Shown here piece by piece: positions 7,533-15,060 of a DNA stretch of 30,876 nt. The notes below the pieces were generated by a model. It was not told the origin of the DNA. It searched no databases and saw only the letters and a program-made list of their open reading frames with translations. The position numbers and the translations under genes were made by a program. The first letter of the stretch is position 1. Each line of letters opens with the position of its first letter. The DNA is from JBNJGT01 sp964473285 (GTDB lineage Archaea > Nanobdellota > Nanobdellia > Woesearchaeales > JACJVW01): the NCBI GenBank assembly GCA_964473285.1, contig CAYYOI010000018.1:1-30876 (forward strand). Direction: 5' to 3'.

Positions 7533-7848
7533 AAGGCTTGCTTATATACTCATCAGCACCAGCATCAACACATTCTTTTATGATTTGATCCTGATGGCTT
7601 AGAGAAGTAACCATAACAACCTTGATGTTTGGATTGTATTTCTTTATAGCAATCAGAAGATCAATACCTGAGCGATTGGTATCCATGACTATATCCAAGA
7701 ATACGATATCAGGATCATTCTCTTTGATTTTCTCTATTGTTTTGGATGAATTAGCCGCCTCAAATATCTCACATTCATGCTTCCAAAGTATTTTCGCTAT
7801 GACCTTTCGCACCATCTGCGAATCATCAACAATCAAAACCTTTGTCAT
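7489..7848 (-). CDS. Stand-alone response regulator receiver (CheY-like)
   Basis: A 119-aa single receiver domain. It has the acidic pair D8-D9 in VLIVDDSQ, the phosphoacceptor D52 in VFLDIVM, the switch Thr T81 in VMVTSLSH, and the conserved Lys K104 in YISKPF. There is no output domain. No histidine kinase or chemotaxis gene is in the window, so it is an orphan regulator. A TATA box 26.5 nt upstream implies a leaderless mRNA. The 3' end overlaps the exonuclease gene by 44 nt. Confidence 0.88.
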   Translation of the reverse strand: MTKVLIVDDSQMVRKVIAKILWKHECEIFEAANSSKTIEKIKENDPDIVFLDIVMDTNRSGIDLLIAIKKYNPNIKVVMVTSLSHQDQIIKECVDAGADEYISKPFKEHEILAAFDNYA

Positions 7849-7870
7849 GATCAGCTTTTAGAATTAAAAG

Positions 7871-7878
7871 TATATAAA
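7871..7878 (-). promoter_or_regulatory. TATA box for response regulator
   Basis: TTTATATA on the minus strand is centred 26.5 nt from the ATG at 7848, with no Shine-Dalgarno between. It lies just beyond the stop codon of the upstream 47-aa gene. Confidence 0.6.
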
Positions 7879-7889
7879 ATTTATTAAAA

Positions 7890-8033
7890 TTAAGCCGCTG
7901 ACCTGAAGAACAGATGTGCCCTGTTGTTTATCAGGTGGAATAATTCCAGTTGCTCATAGTATTTCCTAAAATACTTGCTGTTCACATTGCAGGGCTGTTG
8001 ATCACGGGACATCCGTGAGATAATGTTTTTCAT
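7890..8033 (-). CDS. Small basic protein, 47 aa, unknown function
   Basis: This short gene fills an otherwise empty stretch between the response regulator and the UDG gene. The ATG is preceded by a perfect extended Shine-Dalgarno GAGGTGAT (8037-8044), the complement of the 16S rRNA tail, and by a TATA-like ATTTAAAT. The product starts MKNIISRMSRDQQPC, continues with an aromatic helical part (SKYFRKYYEQLELFHLI), and ends RAHLFFRSAA. It is basic, with nine Arg/Lys, one Cys and no signal peptide. I do not recognise a family. The spacing of expression signals matches that of the PGK gene, so I think it is translated. Confidence 0.6.
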   Translation of the reverse strand: MKNIISRMSRDQQPCNVNSKYFRKYYEQLELFHLINNRAHLFFRSAA

Positions 8034-8036
8034 TTT

Positions 8037-8073
8037 ATCACCTCAGGATCTTCTCTTTCTTAATGATTTAAAT
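8037..8073 (-). promoter_or_regulatory. TATA box and extended Shine-Dalgarno for 47-aa gene
   Basis: ATTTAAAT (8066-8073) is centred 36.5 nt from the ATG at 8033. GAGGTGAT (8037-8044) lies 3 nt before the start. The predicted transcript begins at or just before the Shine-Dalgarno. Confidence 0.55.
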
Positions 8074-8103
8074 AGCCTACTTGAGGATGTCCAGTGAACA
8101 TGG

Positions 8104-8664
8104 TCAGAACTGAGATATAATCTTTTTGAGCACAGCAAAATCCTCCTCGAGTACATAACGTTTTTCAGGATTATGGCATGCATACGCGGGATGAAATGTA
8201 GGGAACACCAATAAGGAACCAGTCAAAAGATGACCACGCATCTGGCTTATCCGGGTAAAGGGTAATTCATATAATTCGCAAGTCACTTTTGTTGCATACT
8301 TGCCAAGAGTAATGATCAGCCTGGGTTGAAGAAGTGCCAACTGCCTCCTAAGATATGGAAGACAAGCGTTTATCCTTCCACGACTGGGATTATGGTTTCG
8401 TGGTGGATGACATTTGAGGACATTAGTGATATAGACCTTGTTACGTTCCATGCCTGCAATTCCAAGTAACTCATCAAGTAATCTACCGGCTTCACCTATA
8501 AAATGCTTCCCGAACATATCCTCATAGTATCCGGGTGACTCACCAAGAATCATTATTTCCGAATCGTGCGGACCTTCACCAACAAGCGGCGCTCGTCTTG
8601 TCTTATGAAGTTCGCATCTGGTACAATTCCTGACATCTGAAACGATTTCTTCAAAAGGAGCCAT
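8104..8664 (-). CDS. udg: Uracil-DNA glycosylase, family 4 (4Fe-4S)
   Basis: A 186-aa family-4 uracil-DNA glycosylase, which removes uracil arising from cytosine deamination. Four cysteines that hold the iron-sulfur cluster are visible: C14 and C17 in CTRC, C85 in VLKCHPP, and C101 in NACLPY. The active-site loop is GESPGYYEDMFGKHFIGEAG (41-60), and the second motif is FHPAY (157-161). Length and motif order are normal. The start follows the PGK stop by 12 nt with no clear Shine-Dalgarno and no well-placed TATA box, so it is probably co-transcribed with PGK. Confidence 0.92.
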   Translation of the reverse strand: MAPFEEIVSDVRNCTRCELHKTRRAPLVGEGPHDSEIMILGESPGYYEDMFGKHFIGEAGRLLDELLGIAGMERNKVYITNVLKCHPPRNHNPSRGRINACLPYLRRQLALLQPRLIITLGKYATKVTCELYELPFTRISQMRGHLLTGSLLVFPTFHPAYACHNPEKRYVLEEDFAVLKKIISQF

Positions 8665-8676
8665 AGAAAATAAAAA

Positions 8677-9822
8677 CTATTTAAATTCTAGCGGTACAAT
8701 CCCAGGCAGTGTTTTTCTTTCCATGAAAGCAAGGGACGCTCCTCCACCTGTTGAGACATGACTTAGTTTTTCAGCAACACCATACTTATAGACTGCTGAA
8801 GCAGTATCACCACCACCTACAACTGTAACTGCATCAAGCTCTGCCAGGTAATGAGCTATTGCTTCAGTCCCTTTCCCAAAAGCATCTGTCTCGAACTCAC
8901 CCAATGGCCCGTTCCAAAGTATTGTATTGGCGGATTTGAGGTATCTCCTGAATAATGATACAGTCTTTTCACCCATATCAAGCCCAATCCAGCCATCAGG
9001 AATCTCTGAGACATCAACAGTCTTTATTTCTTCGGTCCCATCAAGAGATGTTGAAACAACCACATCCTCAGGGAACACAATCTTTTCTGTATAGACATCC
9101 ATAAGCTCCTTTGCATAATCTACCTGATCTTCATCAACAAGACTATTCCCCACCTCATAGCCTTTTGCCTTGAGGAAAGTGAATACCACTGCACCTCCCA
9201 AAAGAAGGTAGTTCACATTAGGCAAAAGGTTTTCCAGGACCTTCATCTTATCCTTTATCTTTGCGCAGCCAAGAATCGCAATGAATGGCCTCTTAGGGTC
9301 ATCCAGTGCACCACCAAGCATCTCCACCTCTGTCTGGACAAGTCTTCCCGCATAAGAATCAAGATATTTAGTGACTCCTACAACAGAAGCATGCGAACGA
9401 TGACAGGTCCCGAAAGCATCATTCACGAAAATATCGCCATTCTTGCTTAGCTTCTTTGCAAACCCTGGATCATTCTGCGTCTCTTCCTCATGGAAACGCA
9501 GGTTCTCAAGCATCACAATCTTGGAATCAGGAAGTTCCACATCAATGCAGTCATCAACCTTTGATACCTCCTCCCCTAAAAGCTCAGAAAGCCTTCTTGC
9601 CACAGGATCCATCCTTAAAGCATCATCAACACCTTTAGGTTTCCCAAGATGCGACATAAGGATAATCTGAGAAGACTCTTTCATTAGCTCCTTTATGGTT
9701 TCAAGTGAGCGCTTTATCCTGGTATCATCTTTTATTACTCCATCTGACAATGGGACATTATAATCAACACGCATTAGGACTCTCTTTCCTGCTGCATCAA
9801 TACTATCAAGTGTCTTAAGCAT
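8677..9822 (-). CDS. pgk: Phosphoglycerate kinase, bacterial-type
   Basis: A 381-aa phosphoglycerate kinase, which interconverts 1,3-bisphosphoglycerate and 3-phosphoglycerate with ADP/ATP. Visible motifs are RVDYNVPL near the N-terminus, SHLGKPKG, LENLRFHEEE, GCAKIKDKM (usually GGAK), WNGPLGEFE, GGGDTASAV and the end signature HVSTGGGASLAFMERKTLPGI. The compact length and this C-terminal signature look more bacterial than archaeal. I set the start at the ATG at 9822 because GAGGTGAT lies 3 nt before it; an upstream ATG at 9849 has no such site. UDG follows in the same operon. GpmI, the next lower-glycolysis enzyme, lies 12 kb away. Confidence 0.93.
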   Translation of the reverse strand: MLKTLDSIDAAGKRVLMRVDYNVPLSDGVIKDDTRIKRSLETIKELMKESSQIILMSHLGKPKGVDDALRMDPVARRLSELLGEEVSKVDDCIDVELPDSKIVMLENLRFHEEETQNDPGFAKKLSKNGDIFVNDAFGTCHRSHASVVGVTKYLDSYAGRLVQTEVEMLGGALDDPKRPFIAILGCAKIKDKMKVLENLLPNVNYLLLGGAVVFTFLKAKGYEVGNSLVDEDQVDYAKELMDVYTEKIVFPEDVVVSTSLDGTEEIKTVDVSEIPDGWIGLDMGEKTVSLFRRYLKSANTILWNGPLGEFETDAFGKGTEAIAHYLAELDAVTVVGGGDTASAVYKYGVAEKLSHVSTGGGASLAFMERKTLPGIVPLEFK

Positions 9823-9825
9823 GCA

Positions 9826-9861
9826 ATCACCTCTGATTATCCTGTACATCCCCTATTAAAT
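9826..9861 (-). promoter_or_regulatory. pgk TATA box and Shine-Dalgarno
   Basis: The TATA-like ATTTAATA (9854-9861) is centred 35.5 nt from the ATG. GAGGTGAT (9826-9833) lies 3 nt upstream of it and decides the start. The arrangement is the same as for the 47-aa gene. Confidence 0.6.
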
Positions 9862-9892
9862 AATTATAGAAAAAGTGAAAAAATAAAGCACT

Positions 9893-10309
9893 TCATCGGA
9901 CATACAAGTATCCTTCCCTTGTCTGTGGATTTCCTGCCCTTGTGCATGTATAACGATATGTTTCGGTTTCAGTAGGCATGAACTCAAGCTCATAAAGTCC
10001 TGGCTTCAATGGCCTGACAATATTTAGACCTTCCAGCCTGAAAGTGCATGGAGCGTTTATATCAATCATGAGTACCAATGAATCTCCACCATCAGCAAAG
10101 ATCTCTCTTGGTGTAATCTTATCAGAATCCACTCTCATATTAACCACACTCTGAAAAGAGACCTCTTCAGTTGTTTCACGAACTTCTGGATACTGCCATT
10201 GGTTAACATTCTTTGAATTATCTGAATCATTATTATACACATAATCCCCTGCAAGGATTGTGGAAAAGACAATGACAATCAGTATTGCTAGTATTCCTAT
10301 AAGCCTCAT
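9893..10309 (-). CDS. Secreted or membrane-anchored cupredoxin-like protein
   Basis: A 138-aa protein with an N-terminal hydrophobic segment (residues 3-20, GILAILIVIVFSTILAGDY) that serves as signal or anchor. After a polar linker comes a beta-sandwich-like part (about 50-138). Its pattern, a strand, 'CTFRLEGLNIVRPLKPGLYELEFMPTETETYRYTC', then a final strand EGYLYVR, resembles cupredoxin domains of the plastocyanin/CuA type. The His ligands are missing; only two Cys (in APCTF and YTCTRAG) remain, so the copper site is degenerate or the pair forms a disulfide. AAGGTGAT lies 4 nt before the ATG. Fold assignment is by pattern only. Confidence 0.55.
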   Translation of the reverse strand: MRLIGILAILIVIVFSTILAGDYVYNNDSDNSKNVNQWQYPEVRETTEEVSFQSVVNMRVDSDKITPREIFADGGDSLVLMIDINAPCTFRLEGLNIVRPLKPGLYELEFMPTETETYRYTCTRAGNPQTREGYLYVR

Positions 10310-10368
10310 GATATCACCTTAACTACTTTGAAATACTGACATACTTAAAAAGATTTCGTTTAGAAATA

Positions 10369-10376
10369 TTTATAAA
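10369..10376 (+). promoter_or_regulatory. TATA box for GH13 gene
   Basis: TTTATAAA is centred 34.5 nt before the ATG at 10407, further than in the leaderless genes. A weak GGGG (10399-10402) precedes the start. The minus-strand gene at 10309 has its own box near 10344-10352. Confidence 0.5.
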
Positions 10377-10406
10377 TGAATCTTATACAAAAACGAATGG
10401 GGTACA

Positions 10407-12359
10407 ATGAAGAAATTATACCAATGGGAATATTTCGCTGACATAAAGCCGCAGGATATTTCCGAATGGAAAAGCCAATCCGGTCCGGTAAAAGACAAAA
10501 CAGGGGTATCACTCTCAGTTCTTATCGACAATCCCAAGACAAGGGTGATTCTTGCAGGCCCTTTCAACAACTGGGGAAAAGACACCAGAAAGCTGGAAGA
10601 CTTCACATTCAAACACGACAAGGACAGCATCTATGCGACCCTCAGGACATCAGCCCTCAAGCACAAGGACTCGTATAAGCTTCTCGTTAACCAAGGCAAT
10701 AAATGGTTCTACATCCAAGATCCAGCAGCTCCCTATTTTGATGATGATGGCAACAGTGTATTCTGGGATTTTGAAGATCCTTCAGCATACAAGAAGAAGC
10801 ACACCTTCATTGACACCCAAAACAGGAGCACACGTATTGTACAGACAGACCTTCCAGGCCTGATAATGCACTGGGCAGACAAGGAAGGTATCTGCGGCCG
10901 TGACATCCACGAGAAGGATTATTATTCATTCATAACAAAGAGCGGCATAATCCCGCATCTCAAGAAGCTTAGCTTCAACACGATACAATTCTTGCCTTTT
11001 GCCCAAAGCATTGACGGTGACAACTGGAAATTCCGCTATCTTATCCCTTTCCAGTTTTCAATCCAGAAGAACTGGGGTAATCCAGACCAGTTTGCCGAGA
11101 TGATTGACACATTTCACAAGCATGGCATCGCAGTCATCGGTGACTTTGTAATATCCCACCTTCCCTTCAAGGATTTCTCTATATTCGGACAGTCCTACGA
11201 GCACAACGGTATTCACCAGTGGAGGAACAGGCATAACACCCAGGTTTACATGAAAGAGGAGACCCCTTGGGGAACCATGCGGATTGACTATGACAATAAG
11301 TACGTCCGCCAGTTCTTCCGTGAAAGCTGCCTGCACTTCATGAAGAGTTATCATATTGACGGATTCCGCATAGATAATGTTGACGGCATCCTGCGGTATG
11401 GCCAGAACGGAGACGGAGAAGAACGCCCGCACGGAAGAACCATGCTCAGGGAGTTAAACAAGACAATCTATGACTACAACCCACAGGCACTCATCCACCT
11501 TGAATCCCATTACTTCTACAAGGACAACGCAAAGATGCTAGTGATCCCATTCGACCAGGACAACCGCGCCTTGGGAGCAACTGCATACAACAGCTCCAGG
11601 CTCACCTATTACCTTCACAAAGACTACATGCCAAAAGACATCAAGAAAGTTAACCTATGGAGATTCAGGGATATAACTGAAGAGAAAGAGTGGGGGCAAT
11701 CAAACTCCACAGTTGCAGACTTCCACAACCACGATGCAGCAGCAGGGCTCATGGAGATGCGTTGTACAGGCTCCTACGCCTATGACGCCATGACCTACAA
11801 CCAACCACAAAACCACATCCATGCAGTCGGAAAGATCAAGGTGATGGAAGCAATCATATCTTTCATGTGTGAAGGAAGGACCCTTGATTTGGTACAGACA
11901 TTCCTGCTCCAGAAAGGAACCTTTGAGCATGACAGTTCAATCCACTGGCCACTAACATTCAACCAGGCAAGCCGCAATCTACTCGCATACAAAACCCGAA
12001 TCAACCAGATAATGGAAGATGAAGCTTTCTGGCCAAAGAACTCCAAGAACCGCCAGTTCCTCAACGTGGATGACAAGAATAAGATACTGGTCATAGAACG
12101 CAGTGCAAACTCCCGTTTTGTTATCGTTATCAACCTATCTGCCTGGACACACTTCAAGTACAAAGTAGGAGTCAAAGGAAAAGAGGATTACAATGTGATA
12201 CTCAATAGTGACCTTTTTGACTACTCAGGCCAGGGACTCATTTCTTACCCTGAGACCCTCAAAAACAGGCCCAGCAAGAATTTTGAGGTCCTTGACAGGG
12301 AACTTGAACTGGGCATGATAGCCCCCTACGGAGTGATAGTTCTCCAATCAAAAAAGTAA
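10407..12359 (+). CDS. GH13 alpha-amylase superfamily protein, glycogen branching enzyme-like
   Basis: A 650-aa enzyme. Residues about 33-125 are a CBM48-type N-terminal domain (VILAGPFNNWGKD at 48-59). The GH13 barrel spans about 150-540: GDFVISH (245-251) is region I, DGFRIDNVDG (318-327) holds nucleophile D323, HLESH (364-368) the acid E366, and HNHDAA (440-445) the transition-state D443. A beta-sandwich C-terminal domain follows to IAPYGVIVLQ. The stretch 'ISHLPFKD ... WGTMRIDYDNKYVRQFF' parallels the branching enzyme GlgB, so alpha-1,4-glucan branching is my best call; other GH13 activities remain possible. No signal peptide, so it is cytoplasmic. The gene is GC-richer than its neighbours. 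Confidence 0.75.
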   Translation: MKKLYQWEYFADIKPQDISEWKSQSGPVKDKTGVSLSVLIDNPKTRVILAGPFNNWGKDTRKLEDFTFKHDKDSIYATLRTSALKHKDSYKLLVNQGNKWFYIQDPAAPYFDDDGNSVFWDFEDPSAYKKKHTFIDTQNRSTRIVQTDLPGLIMHWADKEGICGRDIHEKDYYSFITKSGIIPHLKKLSFNTIQFLPFAQSIDGDNWKFRYLIPFQFSIQKNWGNPDQFAEMIDTFHKHGIAVIGDFVISHLPFKDFSIFGQSYEHNGIHQWRNRHNTQVYMKEETPWGTMRIDYDNKYVRQFFRESCLHFMKSYHIDGFRIDNVDGILRYGQNGDGEERPHGRTMLRELNKTIYDYNPQALIHLESHYFYKDNAKMLVIPFDQDNRALGATAYNSSRLTYYLHKDYMPKDIKKVNLWRFRDITEEKEWGQSNSTVADFHNHDAAAGLMEMRCTGSYAYDAMTYNQPQNHIHAVGKIKVMEAIISFMCEGRTLDLVQTFLLQKGTFEHDSSIHWPLTFNQASRNLLAYKTRINQIMEDEAFWPKNSKNRQFLNVDDKNKILVIERSANSRFVIVINLSAWTHFKYKVGVKGKEDYNVILNSDLFDYSGQGLISYPETLKNRPSKNFEVLDRELELGMIAPYGVIVLQSKK

Positions 12360-12360
12360 A

Positions 12361-12368
12361 TTTAAAAA
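12361..12368 (+). promoter_or_regulatory. TATA box for prefoldin-ftsY operon
   Basis: TTTAAAAA starts 2 nt after the GH13 stop codon and is centred 27.5 nt before the prefoldin ATG. This gives a leaderless transcript. Confidence 0.55.
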
Positions 12369-12391
12369 GGAAGGACAAGTTCTTAAGACCA

Positions 12392-12808
12392 ATGGAAGAG
12401 AAACTAAGACAAAAATACATTGAAGCCCAGTCCATAGACAAACAAGCCCAGCAGATACAGGAACAATTAAGCCAGGTTAACCAGCAGATCGAAAATCTCA
12501 ACTCAGTAATAGAATCACTCGAAGAACTAAAGACCATAAAGGAAGGTGATGAACTTCTTGTTCCGATTACGAATGGCATCTTCTTTGAAGCCATAGCAAA
12601 GAAAACAGAAAATGTCAAGATTAACGTGGGTTCTGAAACGGTTCTCGAAAAAGGGATTGATGATGCAAAAAAGATGCTGAAAAAACAAGAAGATGAATTG
12701 AACGAGATCCGCGAAAGACTTAATGAATTCAGCCAGGAGCTTGCAATCAAGTCTGAACGGGTTCATAAAGAAGCACAGGAAGCTCTTAAGGAATACGAAA
12801 ATGTTTAA
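12392..12808 (+). CDS. pfdA: Prefoldin alpha subunit
   Basis: A 138-aa prefoldin alpha subunit. Two long coiled-coil helices (about 1-45 and 85-137) flank a beta-hairpin region with GDELLVPITNGIFFEA and VKINVGSETVLEKG, the central barrel strands. Prefoldin is a hexameric holdase that passes unfolded proteins to the thermosome. The last 8 bp overlap the ftsY start, so the two are translated together. The pfdA-ftsY pair is a recurrent archaeal gene order, which supports both calls. Confidence 0.9.
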   Translation: MEEKLRQKYIEAQSIDKQAQQIQEQLSQVNQQIENLNSVIESLEELKTIKEGDELLVPITNGIFFEAIAKKTENVKINVGSETVLEKGIDDAKKMLKKQEDELNEIRERLNEFSQELAIKSERVHKEAQEALKEYENV

Positions 12809-14060
12809 CTTTTTCAAGGAAAAACTAAAGAAGACCGTTTCTGCATTCTCAAAGAAAGTAGAAGAAGAAGGCGCAGAAATAACTGATAAGACTGAACAAG
12901 AGATAACAGAAAAACCTGAAACTAAAGAAGACATAAAACAAAAAGACATAACAGAAGAAACAAGTAAAAAAGAATCTGAAGAAAAACTGATAACCAAAGA
13001 AACTACAGAAAAGAAAAAACCAAAAGAGACAGAAGAACTAAAAGAAACAACAGAAGAGAGAAGACCAAAAGAGACAGAAACACAAAAACCAGAAGAAACA
13101 GAAGAGATAAAACCAAAAGAGACAGAAGAACTAAAAGAAACAACAGAAGAGAAGACAGAACAAGAGACTGAAAAAGAGCCTATCAAGAAAGGATTATTCT
13201 CAAGAATTCACCAAAGCATTGTCACAAAAAAGATCTCTGAAAACCAGTTCGAAGACCTATTTTGGGAGCTGGAGATAACAATGCTCGAGAACAACGTGGC
13301 AGTTGAAGTAATAGAGAAGATAAAAGATGACCTTAAACAAGAGTTAGTTGAAAAGCCTATCCCAAGAAATAAGATAGAATCAACCATACTAAAGACACTG
13401 AGAACATCCATAGAAGAGATCCTAGATCAGAGAATCTTTGACATATTTAAAGAGATGGAAAAGAAAAAGCCGTATGTAATCTGCTTCATAGGTGTTAATG
13501 GCTCAGGAAAGACAACAACAATAGCAAAATTCACCCATCTCCTGCAAAAGAACAATAAGAGTGTTGTCCTTGCAGCAGCAGACACATTCAGGGCAGCAGC
13601 AATCGATCAGCTCACCCAGCATGCACAAAATCTCAATACAAAAATAATAAAACACGATTATGGTCATGACTCAGCAGCAGTTGCATACGATGCAGTAAAG
13701 CACGCACAAGCAAAAGACCGTGACGTGGTGCTGATAGATACAGCAGGCAGGCTCCACTCAAACAAGAATCTTTTGGATGAACTAAAGAAAGTAATAAACG
13801 TCAGCAAGCCTGACATAAAACTCTTTGTCGGCGAATCAATTACTGGCAACGACTGCATCGAACAGGCAAAACAGTTCAATGACGCTGTAGGAATAGACGG
13901 GATCATACTTTCAAAAGCTGATATCGACGAAAAAGGTGGAGCCGCAATCTCTGTTTCCTATGTCACCGGAAAACCCATACTTTTCATGGGTAACGGCCAG
14001 GAGTATGAAGATCTCGAAGTCTTCGACAAGGAAAAGCTTCTCCAATCACTTAACCTATAA
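12801..14060 (+). CDS. ftsY: Signal recognition particle receptor FtsY
   Basis: A 419-aa SRP receptor GTPase that docks ribosome-SRP complexes at the membrane. The start MFNFFKEKLKKTV is a basic amphipathic targeting helix. Residues about 15-130 are a Glu/Lys/Thr-rich low-complexity region with internal repeats. The NG domain has G1 GVNGSGKTTT, the insertion-box motif AADTFRAAAIDQL, G3 DTAGRLHSNKNLLDELKK, and closing motifs LSKADIDEKGGAAIS (the usual Thr of TKxD is Ser) and ITGNDCIEQAKQFND. I chose the ATG at 12801 over an in-frame one at 12723 because the N-terminal helix begins there and it gives the 8-bp overlap with pfdA. Confidence 0.95.
   Translation: MFNFFKEKLKKTVSAFSKKVEEEGAEITDKTEQEITEKPETKEDIKQKDITEETSKKESEEKLITKETTEKKKPKETEELKETTEERRPKETETQKPEETEEIKPKETEELKETTEEKTEQETEKEPIKKGLFSRIHQSIVTKKISENQFEDLFWELEITMLENNVAVEVIEKIKDDLKQELVEKPIPRNKIESTILKTLRTSIEEILDQRIFDIFKEMEKKKPYVICFIGVNGSGKTTTIAKFTHLLQKNNKSVVLAAADTFRAAAIDQLTQHAQNLNTKIIKHDYGHDSAAVAYDAVKHAQAKDRDVVLIDTAGRLHSNKNLLDELKKVINVSKPDIKLFVGESITGNDCIEQAKQFNDAVGIDGIILSKADIDEKGGAAISVSYVTGKPILFMGNGQEYEDLEVFDKEKLLQSLNL
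13016..13152 (+). repeat. 44-bp direct repeats inside ftsY acidic region
   Basis: Two identical 44-bp copies (13016-13059 and 13109-13152, offset 93 bp) encode the phrase KPKETEELKETTEE. A shorter partial copy (ccaaaagagacagaa) lies between them near 13064. The offset is a multiple of three, so copy number can change without a frameshift. Confidence 0.85.
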
Positions 14061-14061
14061 T

Positions 14062-14069
14062 TATTTAAA
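14062..14069 (+). promoter_or_regulatory. TATA box for SemiSWEET gene
   Basis: TATTTAAA is centred 26.5 nt before the ATG at 14092, directly after the ftsY stop. Confidence 0.55.
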
Positions 14070-14091
14070 TGAGCTGTTCAGATAAAAATCC

Positions 14092-14343
14092 ATGATAGAG
14101 ATTATCGGGTGGATAGCAGCAATCTTCACAGGAAGCCAATTCTTTCCCCAGGTCTACAAGACATTCAAGACCAAAAGGGCAAAAGACCTCTCCCTGACAA
14201 CCTTTATTGTAGTAATCCTTACAACAATCCTCTGGATAATATATTCTTTAGGCATTGGAAACATCATCATACTTGTGACAAATGTACTTCTCTTCCTAAG
14301 CGGTCTTGCACTTCTAATTATGAAATTTGCATATTTTGATTGA
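14092..14343 (+). CDS. SemiSWEET/PQ-loop membrane transporter
   Basis: An 83-aa protein with three transmembrane helices (about 3-19, 34-53, 57-80). Helix 1 ends in QFFPQVYKTFKTKRAKDLS, the Pro-Gln (P19-Q20) PQ-loop signature. This is the size and layout of SemiSWEETs, which dimerise to make a sugar facilitator. The substrate is not readable from sequence. It has its own promoter and is followed by the radC promoter region. Confidence 0.85.
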   Translation: MIEIIGWIAAIFTGSQFFPQVYKTFKTKRAKDLSLTTFIVVILTTILWIIYSLGIGNIIILVTNVLLFLSGLALLIMKFAYFD

Positions 14344-14354
14344 AAATTTTCCAA

Positions 14355-14388
14355 TATATCTCCAACAAGAGATATAAAGCATATCTCT
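14355..14388. promoter_or_regulatory. Three alternating GAGATAT half-sites at the radC promoter
   Basis: Three copies of one 7-bp sequence lie in alternating orientation: ATATCTC (14356-14362), GAGATAT (14369-14375), ATATCTC (14381-14387). They form two overlapping perfect inverted repeats, TATATCTC/GAGATATA and AAGAGATAT/ATATCTCTT, that share the middle half-site. The middle copy overlaps the TATA-like GATATAAA (14371-14378, centred 26.5 nt before the ATG). The layout fits an operator, where repressor binding would block TBP; a hairpin is the alternative. Confidence 0.55.
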
Positions 14389-14400
14389 TCCAGGCATGCT

Positions 14401-15060
14401 ATGAAGATTCGTGAAGTCCCACATGAAAACCGTCCCCGTGAAAGATGCATAAAATCAGGCCCACAGGCACTATCCACTGCAGAACTCCTGGCACTCATAT
14501 TCCAGAGTGGCACCCAGAAAATAAATGTCATTGACGTTGCAAATACAGTCATCCGGAAAATAAAGTTAGAGCGTCTTGCAGACACAACCATAAACGAATT
14601 AACCCAGATACCAGGTATTGGACAGGTCAAAGCGCTCCAGCTCCAGTCAATAGGCGAGCTTGCACACCGTATAAAGATTGCAAAGATCCAAGACGCACCC
14701 ATCACCTGCGCCCATGATGTCTACAATCGAATGGCACCATCCCTTACTGGGCTTACTAAGGAGCATTTTATAATTCTTCACCTGAACGCGAAAAATCAGG
14801 TGACAAAAGAAGAGACAGTAAGTATTGGAACCCTTACTGCATCAATCATCCACCCCAGGGAAATATTCAGGGCTGCAATAAAAGAGAATGCCAACGGAAT
14901 AATCCTTGTCCACAATCATCCATCCGGTAACCCCAACCCTTCAGATGAAGACAGGATCGCAACAGAAAAGCTTCAGAAAGCAGCAGATATAGTACAGATA
15001 CCGATTCTTGACCATGTCATAATAGGTCATGAAACTTATTTCAGCTTCAATAGGGAATAA
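14401..15060 (+). CDS. radC: RadC-family JAMM-domain protein
   Basis: A 219-aa RadC family protein. The N-terminal part includes a helix-hairpin-helix (ELTQIPGIGQVKALQLQSIGEL, about 66-87). The C-terminal RadC/JAB domain has the metal motif H171-x-H173-x7-S181-x2-D184 in LVHNHPSGNPNPSDED. RadC is widespread in bacteria and patchy in archaea; it is linked to DNA repair and recombination by association, but its reaction is unproven. The patchy distribution suggests transfer, which is inference. The start follows an unusual triple repeat that overlaps the promoter. The 3' end overlaps the convergent secreted-protein gene by 14 nt. Confidence 0.9.
   Translation: MKIREVPHENRPRERCIKSGPQALSTAELLALIFQSGTQKINVIDVANTVIRKIKLERLADTTINELTQIPGIGQVKALQLQSIGELAHRIKIAKIQDAPITCAHDVYNRMAPSLTGLTKEHFIILHLNAKNQVTKEETVSIGTLTASIIHPREIFRAAIKENANGIILVHNHPSGNPNPSDEDRIATEKLQKAADIVQIPILDHVIIGHETYFSFNRE

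Noticed and set aside
13016..13152. Possible CRISPR-like array
   Set aside because: Repeats are in-frame coding for Glu/Lys/Thr, with spacers that are partial repeats; no palindromic repeat, leader or cas gene.
12527..13186. 219-codon minus-strand frame, Ser/Phe/Val-rich
   Set aside because: It mirrors the prefoldin and the Glu/Lys repeats of ftsY; the low-complexity antisense of GAA/AAA codons gives Ser/Phe runs.
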